A stretch of 64,000 bases of DNA, from NCBI GenBank assembly GCA_028622995.1, contig JAJQJQ010000018.1:806001-870000 (forward strand), read 5' to 3'. Shown here piece after piece: positions 37,801-48,821 of the stretch (within the stretch, counting starts at the first letter, position 1; the number at the start of each line of letters is the position of its first letter). This stretch comes from Panagrolaimus kolymaensis (lineage: Eukaryota > Nematoda > Chromadorea > Rhabditida > Panagrolaimidae). The translations under genes were made by a program, and so were the position numbers. The notes beneath the pieces are model-generated. The model was not told the DNA's origin. It searched no databases and saw only the letters and a list, made by a program, of their open reading frames with translations.

Positions 37801-38353
37801 TTTTTTAGAATGTGGAGGAAAATTAAAAGCTGATTTTTCGGTGGGGTATGTTTATTCTCATGCACGTTATGGAGATAGAAAATATCCAAAATTAACTAAA
37901 TGTGTTTGGGAAATTTATGCTGAAGCTGATCTTGGAGTTAAAGTTCATTTTACTCAACTTGATATTGAAAAGGAAAGAGCATGCGAATATGATTATGTTG
38001 CAGTTTATGATGGACTTATAAAGCAAAGTGAATTACTCATTGGACAATTTTGTGGAGATGTCGATGACGTGAGTGCCTTTAATTGCTTTAGGGGCACTTG
38101 TTATTTATTTGATTATTCATCTCTCATTTATTTTTTATTTTCAATTTTATTATTTCAGCTGTCATCTCCAATTATTTCCTCTTCGAATGGTCTTTTAGTT
38201 GAATTTGTCACAGATGACAATGTTGAAAAGAAAGGCTTTGTTTTTGAATATTCCGCAACCATTGCATCATTACAAAACCCAAACCATCAACAAAAACATA
38301 AACTTCCTGTTAAAGAAAACTCAGATAGCAGCGAACTTATTTTGAATGACTAA
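34889..38353 (+). CDS. nas-39: BMP-1/tolloid-type astacin metalloprotease
   Basis: Twelve exons (34889-35036, 35102-35225, 35278-35532, 35676-35830, 35887-36102, 36148-36261, 36315-36662, 36720-36842, 36895-37496, 37543-37756, 37809-38068, 38159-38353) encode 917 residues. Order: short signal peptide, furin-like site RKSR (22-25), astacin domain with the zinc site [11 protein letters not shown] (120-130) and Met-turn SIMHY, then CUB, CUB, EGF, CUB, EGF, CUB, CUB. This is exactly the tolloid layout. Both EGF domains begin DECxT/DECAT, the calcium-binding type. Family members are secreted and process collagens and TGF-beta antagonists. Oddly the prodomain is essentially absent: RKSR comes straight after the signal peptide. 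No other upstream exon is apparent. Confidence 0.95.
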
Positions 38354-39236
38354 TTATTTTTTTAAATGAATGGATTCAAAAAAGAAGGAAAACATATTTG
38401 TAATGTAATGTTTGAATAAAGACATAAACATTCAAATATGATTACAAAACGAGTGTAAATTTACCGACAAAAATCATGTATATATTTCCCTTATAAAAAT
38501 ATAAAAAAACTTCTTTTTTGCTTTTCGAAAAATATCTGCTCTCATCAAACAACAATCCCTCGATCATCGCCTTTCCAATAAAGGAGGCAGGTACAAAGAG
38601 TCGCCAACTTTTTTAAGAAAAGAAAAAAAGAGAAAGGTCAATACCAAAGAAAATCATCATCTCGCGCCTCGCCTTCTTCCGGCGGCGGTTATTTATTTTG
38701 TATGAGCAGAAAAAAAATCAAATAAAAAATAAGAAGCGGACGTTATTGTCGTCGTTTTGCAATATTGCGCGTGTATGTCGTCGTTGATGCGAGCGAACAA
38801 TTTGACAGCAGCAGTCTTCCCATTATCAAACTGACAGGAATGAAAGCTTTCTTTTTATTTTTCTTATTATTTTCCTTTTTCCTATCTCTTGACCAGTGGC
38901 GGCGTCGACAGCGACTACAAAACGTTTAATGATGCACACAGACAAGAGGCAGATGAACTAACAAAGCAGCAGTATCTTCCCTTCTTCCAATATCTGTAAT
39001 TTTCCCTTTTTTCATATTCCTCTCTATTTTTTTATATCTCTTCTGTGGAATTTTTCAAGAGAGATAAAAAAAATTTCTCCCATTTTTATTATTTTTAAAT
39101 TCCAATCGTTCCGTTTTCTTTATTTTTAATTTTCTCTTTTTCTCGCGCTTTTGCTGCATTTTTTGTAATTGACACCATTTTTTTCTTTAACAATTTTATC
39201 ATAAAATTTTCCCCTTTTTTTAGCAGCAGATACATA
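38354..39236. other. Intergenic region
   Basis: 3' UTR of nas-39 (AATAAA near 38415) and upstream sequence of the ABHD10-like gene. The part about 38660-38960 is somewhat less AT-rich, with GTCGTCG runs. No gene recognised. Confidence 0.45.
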
Positions 39237-40074
39237 ATGGCCCGTTTTCGTTTACTTTTTTGCCATGGCTTAGGTGCCACTCCAAGAAATGGAATTTCAT
39301 TAAAAATCCAGCAATGGGCTGAACAGCATCATATTCCAACTTATGGACTTAATTATCGTGATTATGGTAATGCTGAAAGAGTATGGAATGTAAATGATTG
39401 GAGACGAGATATAGTGACAGCATTAAAATCAGATAATGAAAAAACAATTATTGTTGGAAGTTCAGCGGGTTGTCAAGCAGTTTTAAGAGCAGCCGTGGAT
39501 GCTCCCGAAGCTATTATGGGCATGCTATTATTTTCACCCGGTGTTGGATTAGGCTTGGATTACATGGAAAGAGTAATTCCAGGATCGATGAACAAATTAC
39601 AACAAGGCGAAATTCTTAATCATCCAAGTGCGGATCCATCAATTAAAATTAAAGTTGATTTAGATAATTTAATGGAATTTGTGAATGTAAGTGATTCATT
39701 TTTTCTTTTAGCAATTAATTAGCTAATTAAATTTATTTATTTTAGAATTGCGTCAGTAAAACTCAACATAGAATTAGGCTAAATTGTCCTGTGAGGATTG
39801 TACATGGAATGAAAGATAAACTTGTTCCATTTCAAAATAGTATGAAACTTCTTTCTCAAATAGATTCGCCTAATAAAGCTTTATATTTAATTAATGATGG
39901 ACATTTTATTACTGTAAGTTCATTTCCTCGTTTTTCTTAATTTCGTAAACAATTTCTCAAACGTGTCAAACAATTTCATCCTTTTTTATTTTATTTATTT
40001 TTCAGGATAGAACAACAATCGAACAAGCACTTGACAGTTTGTGGGATGCAATCTCGGATGATGAAGATTTGTAA
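39237..40074 (+). CDS. ABHD10: ABHD10-like alpha/beta hydrolase
   Basis: Three exons (39237-39686, 39746-39913, 40006-40074) give 228 residues. The fold is a compact alpha/beta hydrolase: FCHGLGATPRNG near the start (oxyanion loop), VGSSAGCQAV (nucleophile Ser in GxSxG), then NCPVRIVHGMKDKLVPFQNSM with the acid Asp and a final NDGHFIT supplying His. The NCP-R-HGMKD-VP wording is typical of ABHD10, a mitochondrial thioesterase/esterase in mammals that removes S-palmitoyl groups. Unlike the mammalian protein this one has no transit peptide, so it may be cytosolic. A more general serine hydrolase identity remains possible. Confidence 0.75.
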
Positions 40075-40639
40075 ATAAAAACGTGTAACTTTTTCTTTCC
40101 TTTGTAAATTTGACTGTTTTTTTTTATCGCGATTCTTTTGACTTTTGTCGTCCGAGAAAAAAAAACAGACAAAAAGCAATGAACTTAAGATCTCTACTTC
40201 CTCTTCTTTCTATTTCTTAAATAATTTTTTGTTGTTTTTTGAGTTGAATAAACATTTATTTAAAAATATTTTTTTATACAAACTTTGACGACTAGTATTA
40301 AAAAGTAAACACAATAATATCACCAGAAAAAAATTTAAACATACATTTTAAACTATAGACTATAAAAAAAAACCGGAGACAATAACAATAAGCATAATAA
40401 TATTTTTTGTGTGGAAAGAAATTCTTTTTTTGTGAGCATAAAAAAATCCTAAAACTAAATTTTTTCTAAAAAAAACGTTTTAATAATTTCTAATAATAAT
40501 AATACTCTTTTGGCAACAATGTTTTTTGTTTCTTACAATTTAATGACCAGTGGGAGAAAAAAGAAAGGTTTACATAAAACGAGACCAGTTAATTTTTTTA
40601 AAATGTAAATGCACATATTTTTGTTTGTTTGTTTTTTGG
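40075..40639. other. Convergent 3' spacer
   Basis: AT-rich sequence between the 3' ends of the ABHD10-like gene and the K-Cl cotransporter gene. Probably two 3' UTRs. No gene seen. Confidence 0.45.
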
Positions 40640-43600
40640 CTAAGAATAAATTGTAATGACTTCAGCGCCTGTACCACGAACAAGTAAAACACGATTAAGG
40701 CCTTCAGTAAGAACATCAATAAATTCCATATAATATATATCTGAACCAATTTCAGGTGGACCAGGTAAATTAACAATTATGAGTTGAGCTTCATCTGATC
40801 GGGCTTTCATAAGTTCATTTAACTTTACGGCAGTATGCATTTTTCGAACATTATAATGTCGAGGTTTTAAACTAAATGAAGATCGAGGCTCAGCAACAAC
40901 TACTTCGCTGGTTTCATCATCTTCTTCATGAATTGGTTGAGAAATCTTTAAAAAAAGTTGTAAAATATTTCAAAGTTGCATTTTGGAAAACAAACCTCAA
41001 CAGAATTTTCACTAAATCGAACTTTGCTATTTCCATGATCTTTTCCATGGTCTTTACTATGTTTGGCTTGAACTTGTTTCTGAAATAATTTTTCACTTAT
41101 TATTAAAGAGTAATTATAATTTTAGAATTAAAAAAAATCGCCGTAGAGAAAAGTATGAAAGTAAGCAATTAGCTTGAAAACACAGTGTTTTTAATAGCCA
41201 CAGCGGGAATGGATGTAACTTGGACAAAGCAAGAAGAAGCGTGAATGTACATAGGTGCAGCAACAATGGCAGTAGGAAATAGGGAAAAGAAAGCAAAGGG
41301 ATATAGCTCACCACCTCGTCTTCGTTGATTTTGGATAATTTTCTTTCTCGAACGACTTCATCCATTTGAGCTTGAATGTCCACAGGACTTTCACGGTTAA
41401 GTTGCATTTCTCGAAGGAGTTTATTTCGCTCTTCCATTTTTAATGTTCTCTCATACGTATAATCAGAGATATCACTTTCAGGCTAAAATAAATTCATTTA
41501 AAAATTATTTATGTTTTGTATTTTGTTACCATTTCAATAACATTCACTTGTGCTTCAATTCTTAAATGATATAAAAACTTTTCAAGATCATCCTTCATCT
41601 GTTTTGTGCTGTCATCAACATGGGCAATAGTAAACAAACGAAGTTTTGTATTTTTCCACGTTTTATGTTTTTGAAGTAAAAATGGTAGCAACATTAACAA
41701 TCCACCATCGTGGACAACCCACCAAACATCCAATGTACCTGATACCTACAAAAAAAATATTGTGTTTATTTTATGCTTGTTGATTTATGATGATATTTTG
41801 TATTATACAAATCTGTGTGTATGTACCTTTTCATTTGAACGAGGAAAAACATGAACGTTCTTTGGTACTAAAATAGCACACTTAGCTGCAACAACATTTC
41901 GAACGATTTCAACAAAATTGTGGGCGTCATCATATGATTTAGTTACGGACCATTGATTTGGCCATGGCACAACTACAGTATTATGCCGAAGGCCACCCAA
42001 TCCCGAAGTTTGTATGAGATAAGAAATTCCATTTAAATAATCTTCATTTACCAATGTATCGCAAAATCCTCGAATTCTGAATTTTTTTATCTCCGAACTA
42101 AGAGCCATTCTTCGAGCTTTTGCATCTTCAGCTTTTTGGACAAAACTTCCTTCAATGCATTCCACGATCATAGTTAAACCTTTGCCAGCTTTTAACTGGG
42201 AAACAAAAGATAAAAGTCCCTGTTGAGCATCAGCTGGTGTAACATTTCCAGCATCTGAGAAGCTTTTCTCTGTAGGTGAAATAACTAATAATTGAGGCCG
42301 CCAATTTCTTGTATGAGTTTGACCCGAATCATCAACGTTTAAAAGGGCAAAACGGGCAGCAGAAAGTTTAAGACCTTTAAGACCATCACCCCATTCTTTT
42401 TCAGCTCCAGCATATTCGATGTATTTATAGACTCCAGCACCGATGAAAATGGCAAGTAAAGCAAAATACCATGCACTGACAAACATAATTGTAACGCAAA
42501 GAAAAGCGCCAATGGTTGAAAGACTCCAATGAAAATATCGAAAACTTGGACGCCATCCAGGAGCTTTTAGCAAGCTTTGTAAAGCACATGCAGTATTAAC
42601 ACCCAAATAACACATTAAAAAGAATCTATAAGATTTTAGTTTCGAACGCATTTTATTAACGATGTTAAAACTCACTGAGTAATAAGACCAGCGATGCTTT
42701 CAATAACAGCAATTAAAATGCCACATTCACATATGAGAACTGTGAGGAAAATAGCGCGAAGAGGTTCACCCCGTTTATCAGTTTTTTGAAAGAAATGAAG
42801 AAATGGAATTACTTCATCCGCGGCAATAGCTTGTAAAAGTCGAGGAGCTCCAGTAAGAGATTGCATTCCAGCTCCTACGGTTGATAAAAAGCAACCAACT
42901 AAAATAACGAATGGCATTGGAACAGCAATTTCAGCAATAATTAATTTTCCCATAGCCGATTGTCCAAATTTATCTCTAATAAACATTTCTGCTACAGAAC
43001 TACCAAAAAGTATTGTACCCGCAATATCTAAAATTTAAAGTTTAGTTACGGCAATTATTTAATTTAAAATAATCTTACAAATAAAACTAGATGTAAGTTG
43101 AGCGCCAAGAGTGCCAAGTGGAATTGAGCGTGATGCATCCCTGAGATTTCCAGATCGATTTGATCCAGCCATAATACCTGTTACAGATGGAAAAAATACA
43201 CCAATCAGTTTCATAAATGACGTTGTCGCATCCGAATAAACATATAAACTATGTGGTAAAGGTTTAGGTTCCTTATTTCTATTTCCTTTAGTAAGTACAT
43301 CTCCTGGGATTAAGTGTTTACTCCATAAATTGTCAAAAAATGAACCACTTGTAAGGCCTGTGATGGCTCTCTAAAAAAAAAAAAACAGCTCAAATTAAAG
43401 TTAAATTGAAGAAAAAAGAATTACTCTAGTTTTGATTGAAAATTTTTTGGATGTTTTATAACGTAAATAATATGGATCACAAGCTAATGTACCATTTTCA
43501 TCATTTTGACAAAAACCTTCATAAAGCCCTTCAGCAGTGCAATTGGGTTCATAACCAAATTTTTCTTTAAATCCCACAACATTCACTGGCCGATCACCAA

Positions 43601-46600
43601 CCATACAAAATCTTTAAAAAAACACTCGATTTAGACGGCAACTAAATTATGGCTCAAAACTTACTGTAGGTCATCGCTACCATTAGTTTTGTAGAAAACT
43701 CCACCAAAGGTGCAAAAAATGCAAAAAATGACAGCCAATACAACAGGCAATGCAAATTTGTTTACAACATTGACACCAGCATAGACAATAAGAAATAGCA
43801 AGAAAAGTAATATGGTGCCAAATAATCGAAAATTATGATACATATTTTCAAATACTTGAGCTTGGGGGTAAATGTATAACTAAAAATCAGAATCAAATTA
43901 GATTGAAATTGCTCGTAATTATTTTTTAGATCTTACTAAAAATATTTCAACGGCACCCGTAATATACATTGATGCAGCAATCGTTGTTCCAAGATAAAAA
44001 AGTATCCCAACAGCGCCGCCAAGTTCAGGGCCCAAGTTCCTTGAAATCATATAATATGGTCCTCCACCCGGTACTACACCATTTGTTGCAATTGCAGAAA
44101 GAGAAATTGAAGTTAGAAAAGTCTAAAAAACTTTGAAATTTGCATATTTTATCATTTTATTTCTTTCTTTTTTTGCAACTTCAACTTTTTGTGTTCCATT
44201 TTTTTTGTTGCAATGTTTGTTTTTTTTTGAATTTCATATGGAGAATTGAAGACTCTTCGGGGAATTAGACTTTAAACTTTTTAAAGAAACTTTTGGCAGA
44301 ATTTTTTTTTGACATTTCAAATCAATGAAAGAAAGAGCTTTTGAGATTAGAAAAGCTTTTTGTCTTTTATGTTTAACCAACTTACCACACTACAACATAA
44401 AAATACGATGCAAAAGGCTTGAACGATACCCGCTGTTCCTATAATCCATGCCAATCTAATAAAAAATATCACACCAAAGATATTTTGTAAGCATGGAAGA
44501 TAAACACCCATGATAGTTCCCATTTTGACAGGCTGAAAAAAAAGTTGCAAATTTTTTTGATGAATATTTATTATTGAAGCTTTTTGTTTTGTTTTTTTCT
44601 TTAATCTCCGAGGATTTTTTTGGTTTCTTTGTTTAAACGTGCATTCTAGTTTCCGTATGTTATTTTTTTAGTTTATATTTAAAAAGCGACATATTTTGGA
44701 GATGTTCATGATCATTCAAATTTGAAACATATCTGACACTTTTATTTTTTTGAAAGGTCTGCTTTTTTTGCAATGAAAAATTGCTTATTTTTCTACCGTA
44801 TTTTTTCTTTTTTTAGAAGCATATCTCTCAGGAGAATAAATTAGCCCAACCATGAGCTTATAAAGAAAAAAACATACTTAATGGAATATGTATTTATTTA
44901 TCCATGACTTCTCTTTCCAAAATTATACCTAGCAATTTAAAAACGGAACTTGGAAGACTTGGAAAAAAAAGTGTTATGTTTGAAAGCAATTATATAGCTT
45001 CAACGGCTTTCACAGAAAAAAAAGTAAAAGCTTCGGAAAAATTTTTTGCACAAGTAATGAAAAAAAATTGGGGTAATTATTTTGATTATAAAAAAAAATA
45101 TTCTTGCCTGCGATTGTTGATTACTCCTTGACGCAGCTTCTGCATCTCCAGCGGATGGCAAAACTGAAGCATATATTGATAGAGATCGTAACATTTGACC
45201 AATTTTTTGTCCTTGTGTTTCGTATTCTTCCTAAATATTGAAATTGCAAATAAACCCTTTTGTTGGTATAAATAAATTAATGCAATCTTACTTCGTATAA
45301 TGCAAGGCTGACATCCTTTTCTGCAACCAACGGCGTCCTTTCCGCGCCATTGTGGCCCTCTAAAAAAATAATAAAAAGTTTTTTGTTTGTTATTATTATT
45401 TATAAGATTTGTGTTTTTTTTGTGGATTACTCTCTCTTTTCTAATTTTGACACAAAATGAAGTATTTTTTTTGACAAAGTTAAAGAAATTTAAGCCTCTA
45501 AAAGACAACATGATGAAGACGTAGAAAATATTTTGAAATGTGACCCTACTATGTATATGCATAGATTTTACACACTTATTTTTTTTTACAGCTGTAAAAA
45601 AATAACAATTATTGTTTTAAAAAAATAGACAAGAAAAAAGTGCTTTTCAAAGTAATGAAAAATATTATAGGTATGAAAAAGTGCACTTGTTTAAATTTAC
45701 CCTTTTGTGCGTGTGACGCTGATTGAAGTAAGTAAAACAGAATCTCTCCTCTTTTTTTGTGTGTCTCAATGGCTTTAAAGATTATGTAGTTTTCGGGAAC
45801 TTTTCACACTAACCTTGTTAGCATTTGGAAAACGTCACTAAAGTTCTGGAGTTTATTTTTGGCTCCTTCAAAATCAGTAAAAAATGGGTTTTTTCCTCAC
45901 TTTTTTTTTGTTTCGATGTTTAAGGAAAAAAATTTGCAGTATAGACTAAAAATGTTATGCTATCAGTTTATATTAAAATAACTCAGAATATGAGAAATCG
46001 ATTTCTTTTGTGATAACCCAAACATAAAACGATAAAAAAGTTTCAATAAAATCTCAAAAAATCAATCATTAAAGAATCAATTCAAAGATTACAGAAAAAA
46101 GAAAGAAAAACATAGAAATAAAAGAGTAAAATAAAGGTTACCTGAATCAGTAGGCAAACTGTCGTAACTACGTCGTCCGATCGTGATGAAAAATTATTTT
46201 TCCCTGATTGGATAAACGTTCAGATCAACCAAAAACAATGGCAGGAATCTCAACGCTTAATCCAATCTTTTTGGGGATGGAAGAAATAAATATAAAAGTT
46301 TTTAAATAAAAAAAATAATTTTATCCTGAGAAATAAAGAGAGTTGCAAAAAATGTATCTTGCCTCTTTTTCTTGGTGGAATGCCTAAATATAGTTGTTCT
46401 AAACAAAGTAAATTTTTTTTGTTGTTGTCTGTGCTTAACGCGTCACGATAAAAAAGAAAAAGCTCTCCCGAAGCGCTTGAATATATGGTTATAAGCAACA
46501 AAAAAAATATGTATGGGGTAGTTCGTCCGAATGGCAGCAGCTTCAGCGCCGCCTTAGGCGCCATCAACATCATTCTTACTTCGTCGGCATTCGACGGCGA

Positions 46601-48821
46601 CGACCCTCTCAATCCTAATCCAATGTTTTTTTTATTTTTTGAGTATAAAAGAATCTTACCGCTAAAAAAATAAAAGTATGGCACCGATTTTGAGTTTTCT
46701 TCGTTTTCTTGTTCACCGGAATCAAAGTGAAGGGCGAGAAAAAAAAAATAAATGCAGAATAAAAAAAGAAAGAACTTTGCATCTTTTTTTTCTTTTTTCT
46801 GATATAAAAACGATGGAGGAGCAATTTTCGCCAACGGCAGAAAAAAAAGAAGATTGTCTTCTTCCTTTTTTAAAAAAAATAAAAAAAAGGATTCTCTTCA
46901 GTTCTTTTTTAGTTTTATGTTTTATTGCAGTTTTTTAAAAGAATTTTTTCTATTTCGTGCTGCATTCTTGATTTGGGTTGTTATAAGCTTTTAAAACTAT
47001 TCTTATAAGGAAACATTTTAAAGAAAATAAAGCTTTTCTTAAAACCTTTGTTGTTATTCCGAAAAAAAGCTTAAAATAAGTAAAAGTCAAAGTCAAAAAA
47101 AAAACGCTGCAGCAATAAAAACCATAAAAGGCAAAAAAATAATATTAGAATTACCATAAGCTGCTGCCATTTTTTTATGTTTCATCATAAATTTAAGCAA
47201 AAATATATAATTAATAATTATTATTTGCCCTTCTCGAAGAAATAACCAAGCATAAAAGAGCAATACATCTCGAGACATGGACATTGTCGTCGTCATGTCA
47301 TGGTCTATGTGGTTCAGCCGCCGCCAACGGCAATGGCAATTGAGTAATCCGAAAAAGTGTCTTCTCCTCAATTGAATGGCAATTTGGCCCAACAAGGAAA
47401 AAGACTCTTAGCTTTTTTTTCTATTTTATTCTTTTTTGTTTTCTTTCATTTTTTTGCCGTAAATTTTAAGCACTTTTTAACCCATTTTTGACGTTATTCT
47501 TCAAAAGATGAAGAATTTTGTTTTAAAAAAGTCTCTTATCTATTTATTTCGACAACCACAAAATCTTTTCCATAAAAAAGATGCCAAAAAAATGCAGACA
47601 TTTTTGACAGAATTTATTTTGACCCTAGCTTTAATGGATTTATCCCCTCTCTTTTTTTAGGAGACTCTCAAAGTCTTTGTTTACAAGGATGTTGAATTGC
47701 AAGAGAGATGGCTGAGTTCCGAGTGGTTCAACTTCCTTCAAGAAAAAAAGAGTCAAAAATGGTTTGTAAATATAAAAAACTAAAATGAAAAAATTTAAAT
47801 ATTATTTTGTATATTTTTGCCAAAATAAACAATAATAATAAAAATTTAGTTAGCAAAAAGAAAACAATTTTTTCATTGAAAAAAATTATTATTCAGAAAT
47901 GTGAATCTTGCGCCGCAGTAAAGAGCTCAAAAATTTTTAGAAAATAAGTAAAAATGTCAAAAACAAGAAAAGTATTAAAAAAAAGTTTTTTTTATGGAAA
48001 AGCATATAAATATATATGCGTGTCAATGTCATATTCATAATAATAAAAAAAACAACATGAAATAAAAAAAATTAGTGGAAAAAACTAAAAAACTCCCAAA
48101 TGCCATTTTTTGGAAAGAAAAAATTAAAAAGAATAACAATAAGTTCGTTCGCTTGCTTCTTGAGCAAGAACAAGAATCCATAAAAGAAAATGGAAGAAAA
48201 AAAAGTAAGTAGTAAAACAAAAATGGCGAAAAAAAGAGAAAGAAAAAAAGACTGATTTCAACTCAAACAAAAATAACGGGAAAAAGTAAAACATACGTAT
48301 TTTTTTAAAAAGGAAAAAGCTTTTGTTTGGTTAAAAAATAAGTCCCTTGATAAAGTAAGTTAATGTTGACCCTGTGGCAATTGCAGAAGCACTTGAAGTA
48401 AAAAAGTGAAAAGAAAAAAAGACACATGCTTAGAAAAATAAATAAATTATGCAAATTTTAGTGGACCGCAACAAAAAAAGCTTTTTATGAAAAAAAGAAG
48501 CTTAAAATTTAAAAATAAAAAATGCATTAACTTTTAGTTTTATTTATTTAAAAAAAAAGTATAATTAATTACTTGACTTTTTGGAGCTAAAAATAAATAA
48601 AAAAAATAAAATAAAAAAGAGTCATAAATCATAAGTTAATAAAAATTTTAATGAATTTTTAATTGGATTTAAAAAAAGATATGCATTTACTCACCTGATG
48701 ATCCTCGATGCTGCTGGTGTTGATGAACTTCATTAGTTTGGGGCGGCTGTCGACCATTTGAGGTTACAACTGATGTTGGGGCATCATCAGGTACTTGTTC
48801 TACTGTAAATCGACTGGCCAT
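40640..48821 (-). CDS. kcc: K-Cl cotransporter (SLC12A4-7 family)
   Basis: Fourteen exons (48821-48695, 45359-45292, 45230-45107, 44532-44386, 44123-43937, 43879-43665, 43611-43425, 43370-43079, 43027-42676, 42625-41827, 41745-41530, 41482-41311, 41079-40996, 40945-40640) give 1091 residues. [18 protein letters not shown] marks TM1; twelve membrane segments and the large extracellular loop with NCTA glycosylation site follow. The cytosolic C-terminus holds both conserved WNK/SPAK phospho-threonine contexts, [10 protein letters not shown] and MHTAVKLNE. The N-terminus [10 protein letters not shown] matches KCC starts and contains RFTV, a SPAK/OSR1 docking motif. The protein exports K and Cl electroneutrally, setting cell volume or neuronal chloride. 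Exon 1 is separated by a 3.3 kb intron; exon 3 uses a GC donor. Which worm paralogue (kcc-1, -2 or -3) it is I cannot say. Confidence 0.95.
45105..45106 (-). other. Non-canonical GC splice donor in the kcc gene
   Basis: The third kcc exon ends SNQQSQ with CAG|GCAAGA on the minus strand. Only this donor keeps frame into the next exon (PVKMGT). A nearby GT (AGGA|GTAATC) gives the wrong frame. GC-AG introns with strong flanking consensus are a known minor class. Confidence 0.7.
45360..48694 (-). other. Large first intron of kcc
   Basis: The longest intron in the window, AT-rich with many homopolymer runs. A small open stretch at about 46142-46206 ends in a good donor (TTCAG|GTAACC) and reads [11 protein letters not shown] in a frame that would join the second exon, but has a stop just upstream and no suitable acceptor. 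A less AT-rich island lies at 46500-46620. An alternative promoter or 5' exon is possible. Confidence 0.4.

Noticed and set aside
41803..41826. Extension of the large kcc exon past its donor
   Set aside because: The frame runs on for a few codons, but AAG|GTACAT is a good donor and the next exon continues the KCC protein exactly.
46142..46206. Possible alternative exon of kcc reading [11 protein letters not shown] with a good donor
   Set aside because: Its frame fits the next exon, but an in-frame stop lies just upstream and the acceptor at 46207 gives the wrong phase from exon 1. Only weak acceptors within it would work.
46250..46834. 194-codon open frame on the minus strand in the kcc intron
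   Set aside because: Mostly Phe/Lys low-complexity from A/T runs; no splice context or recognisable domain.
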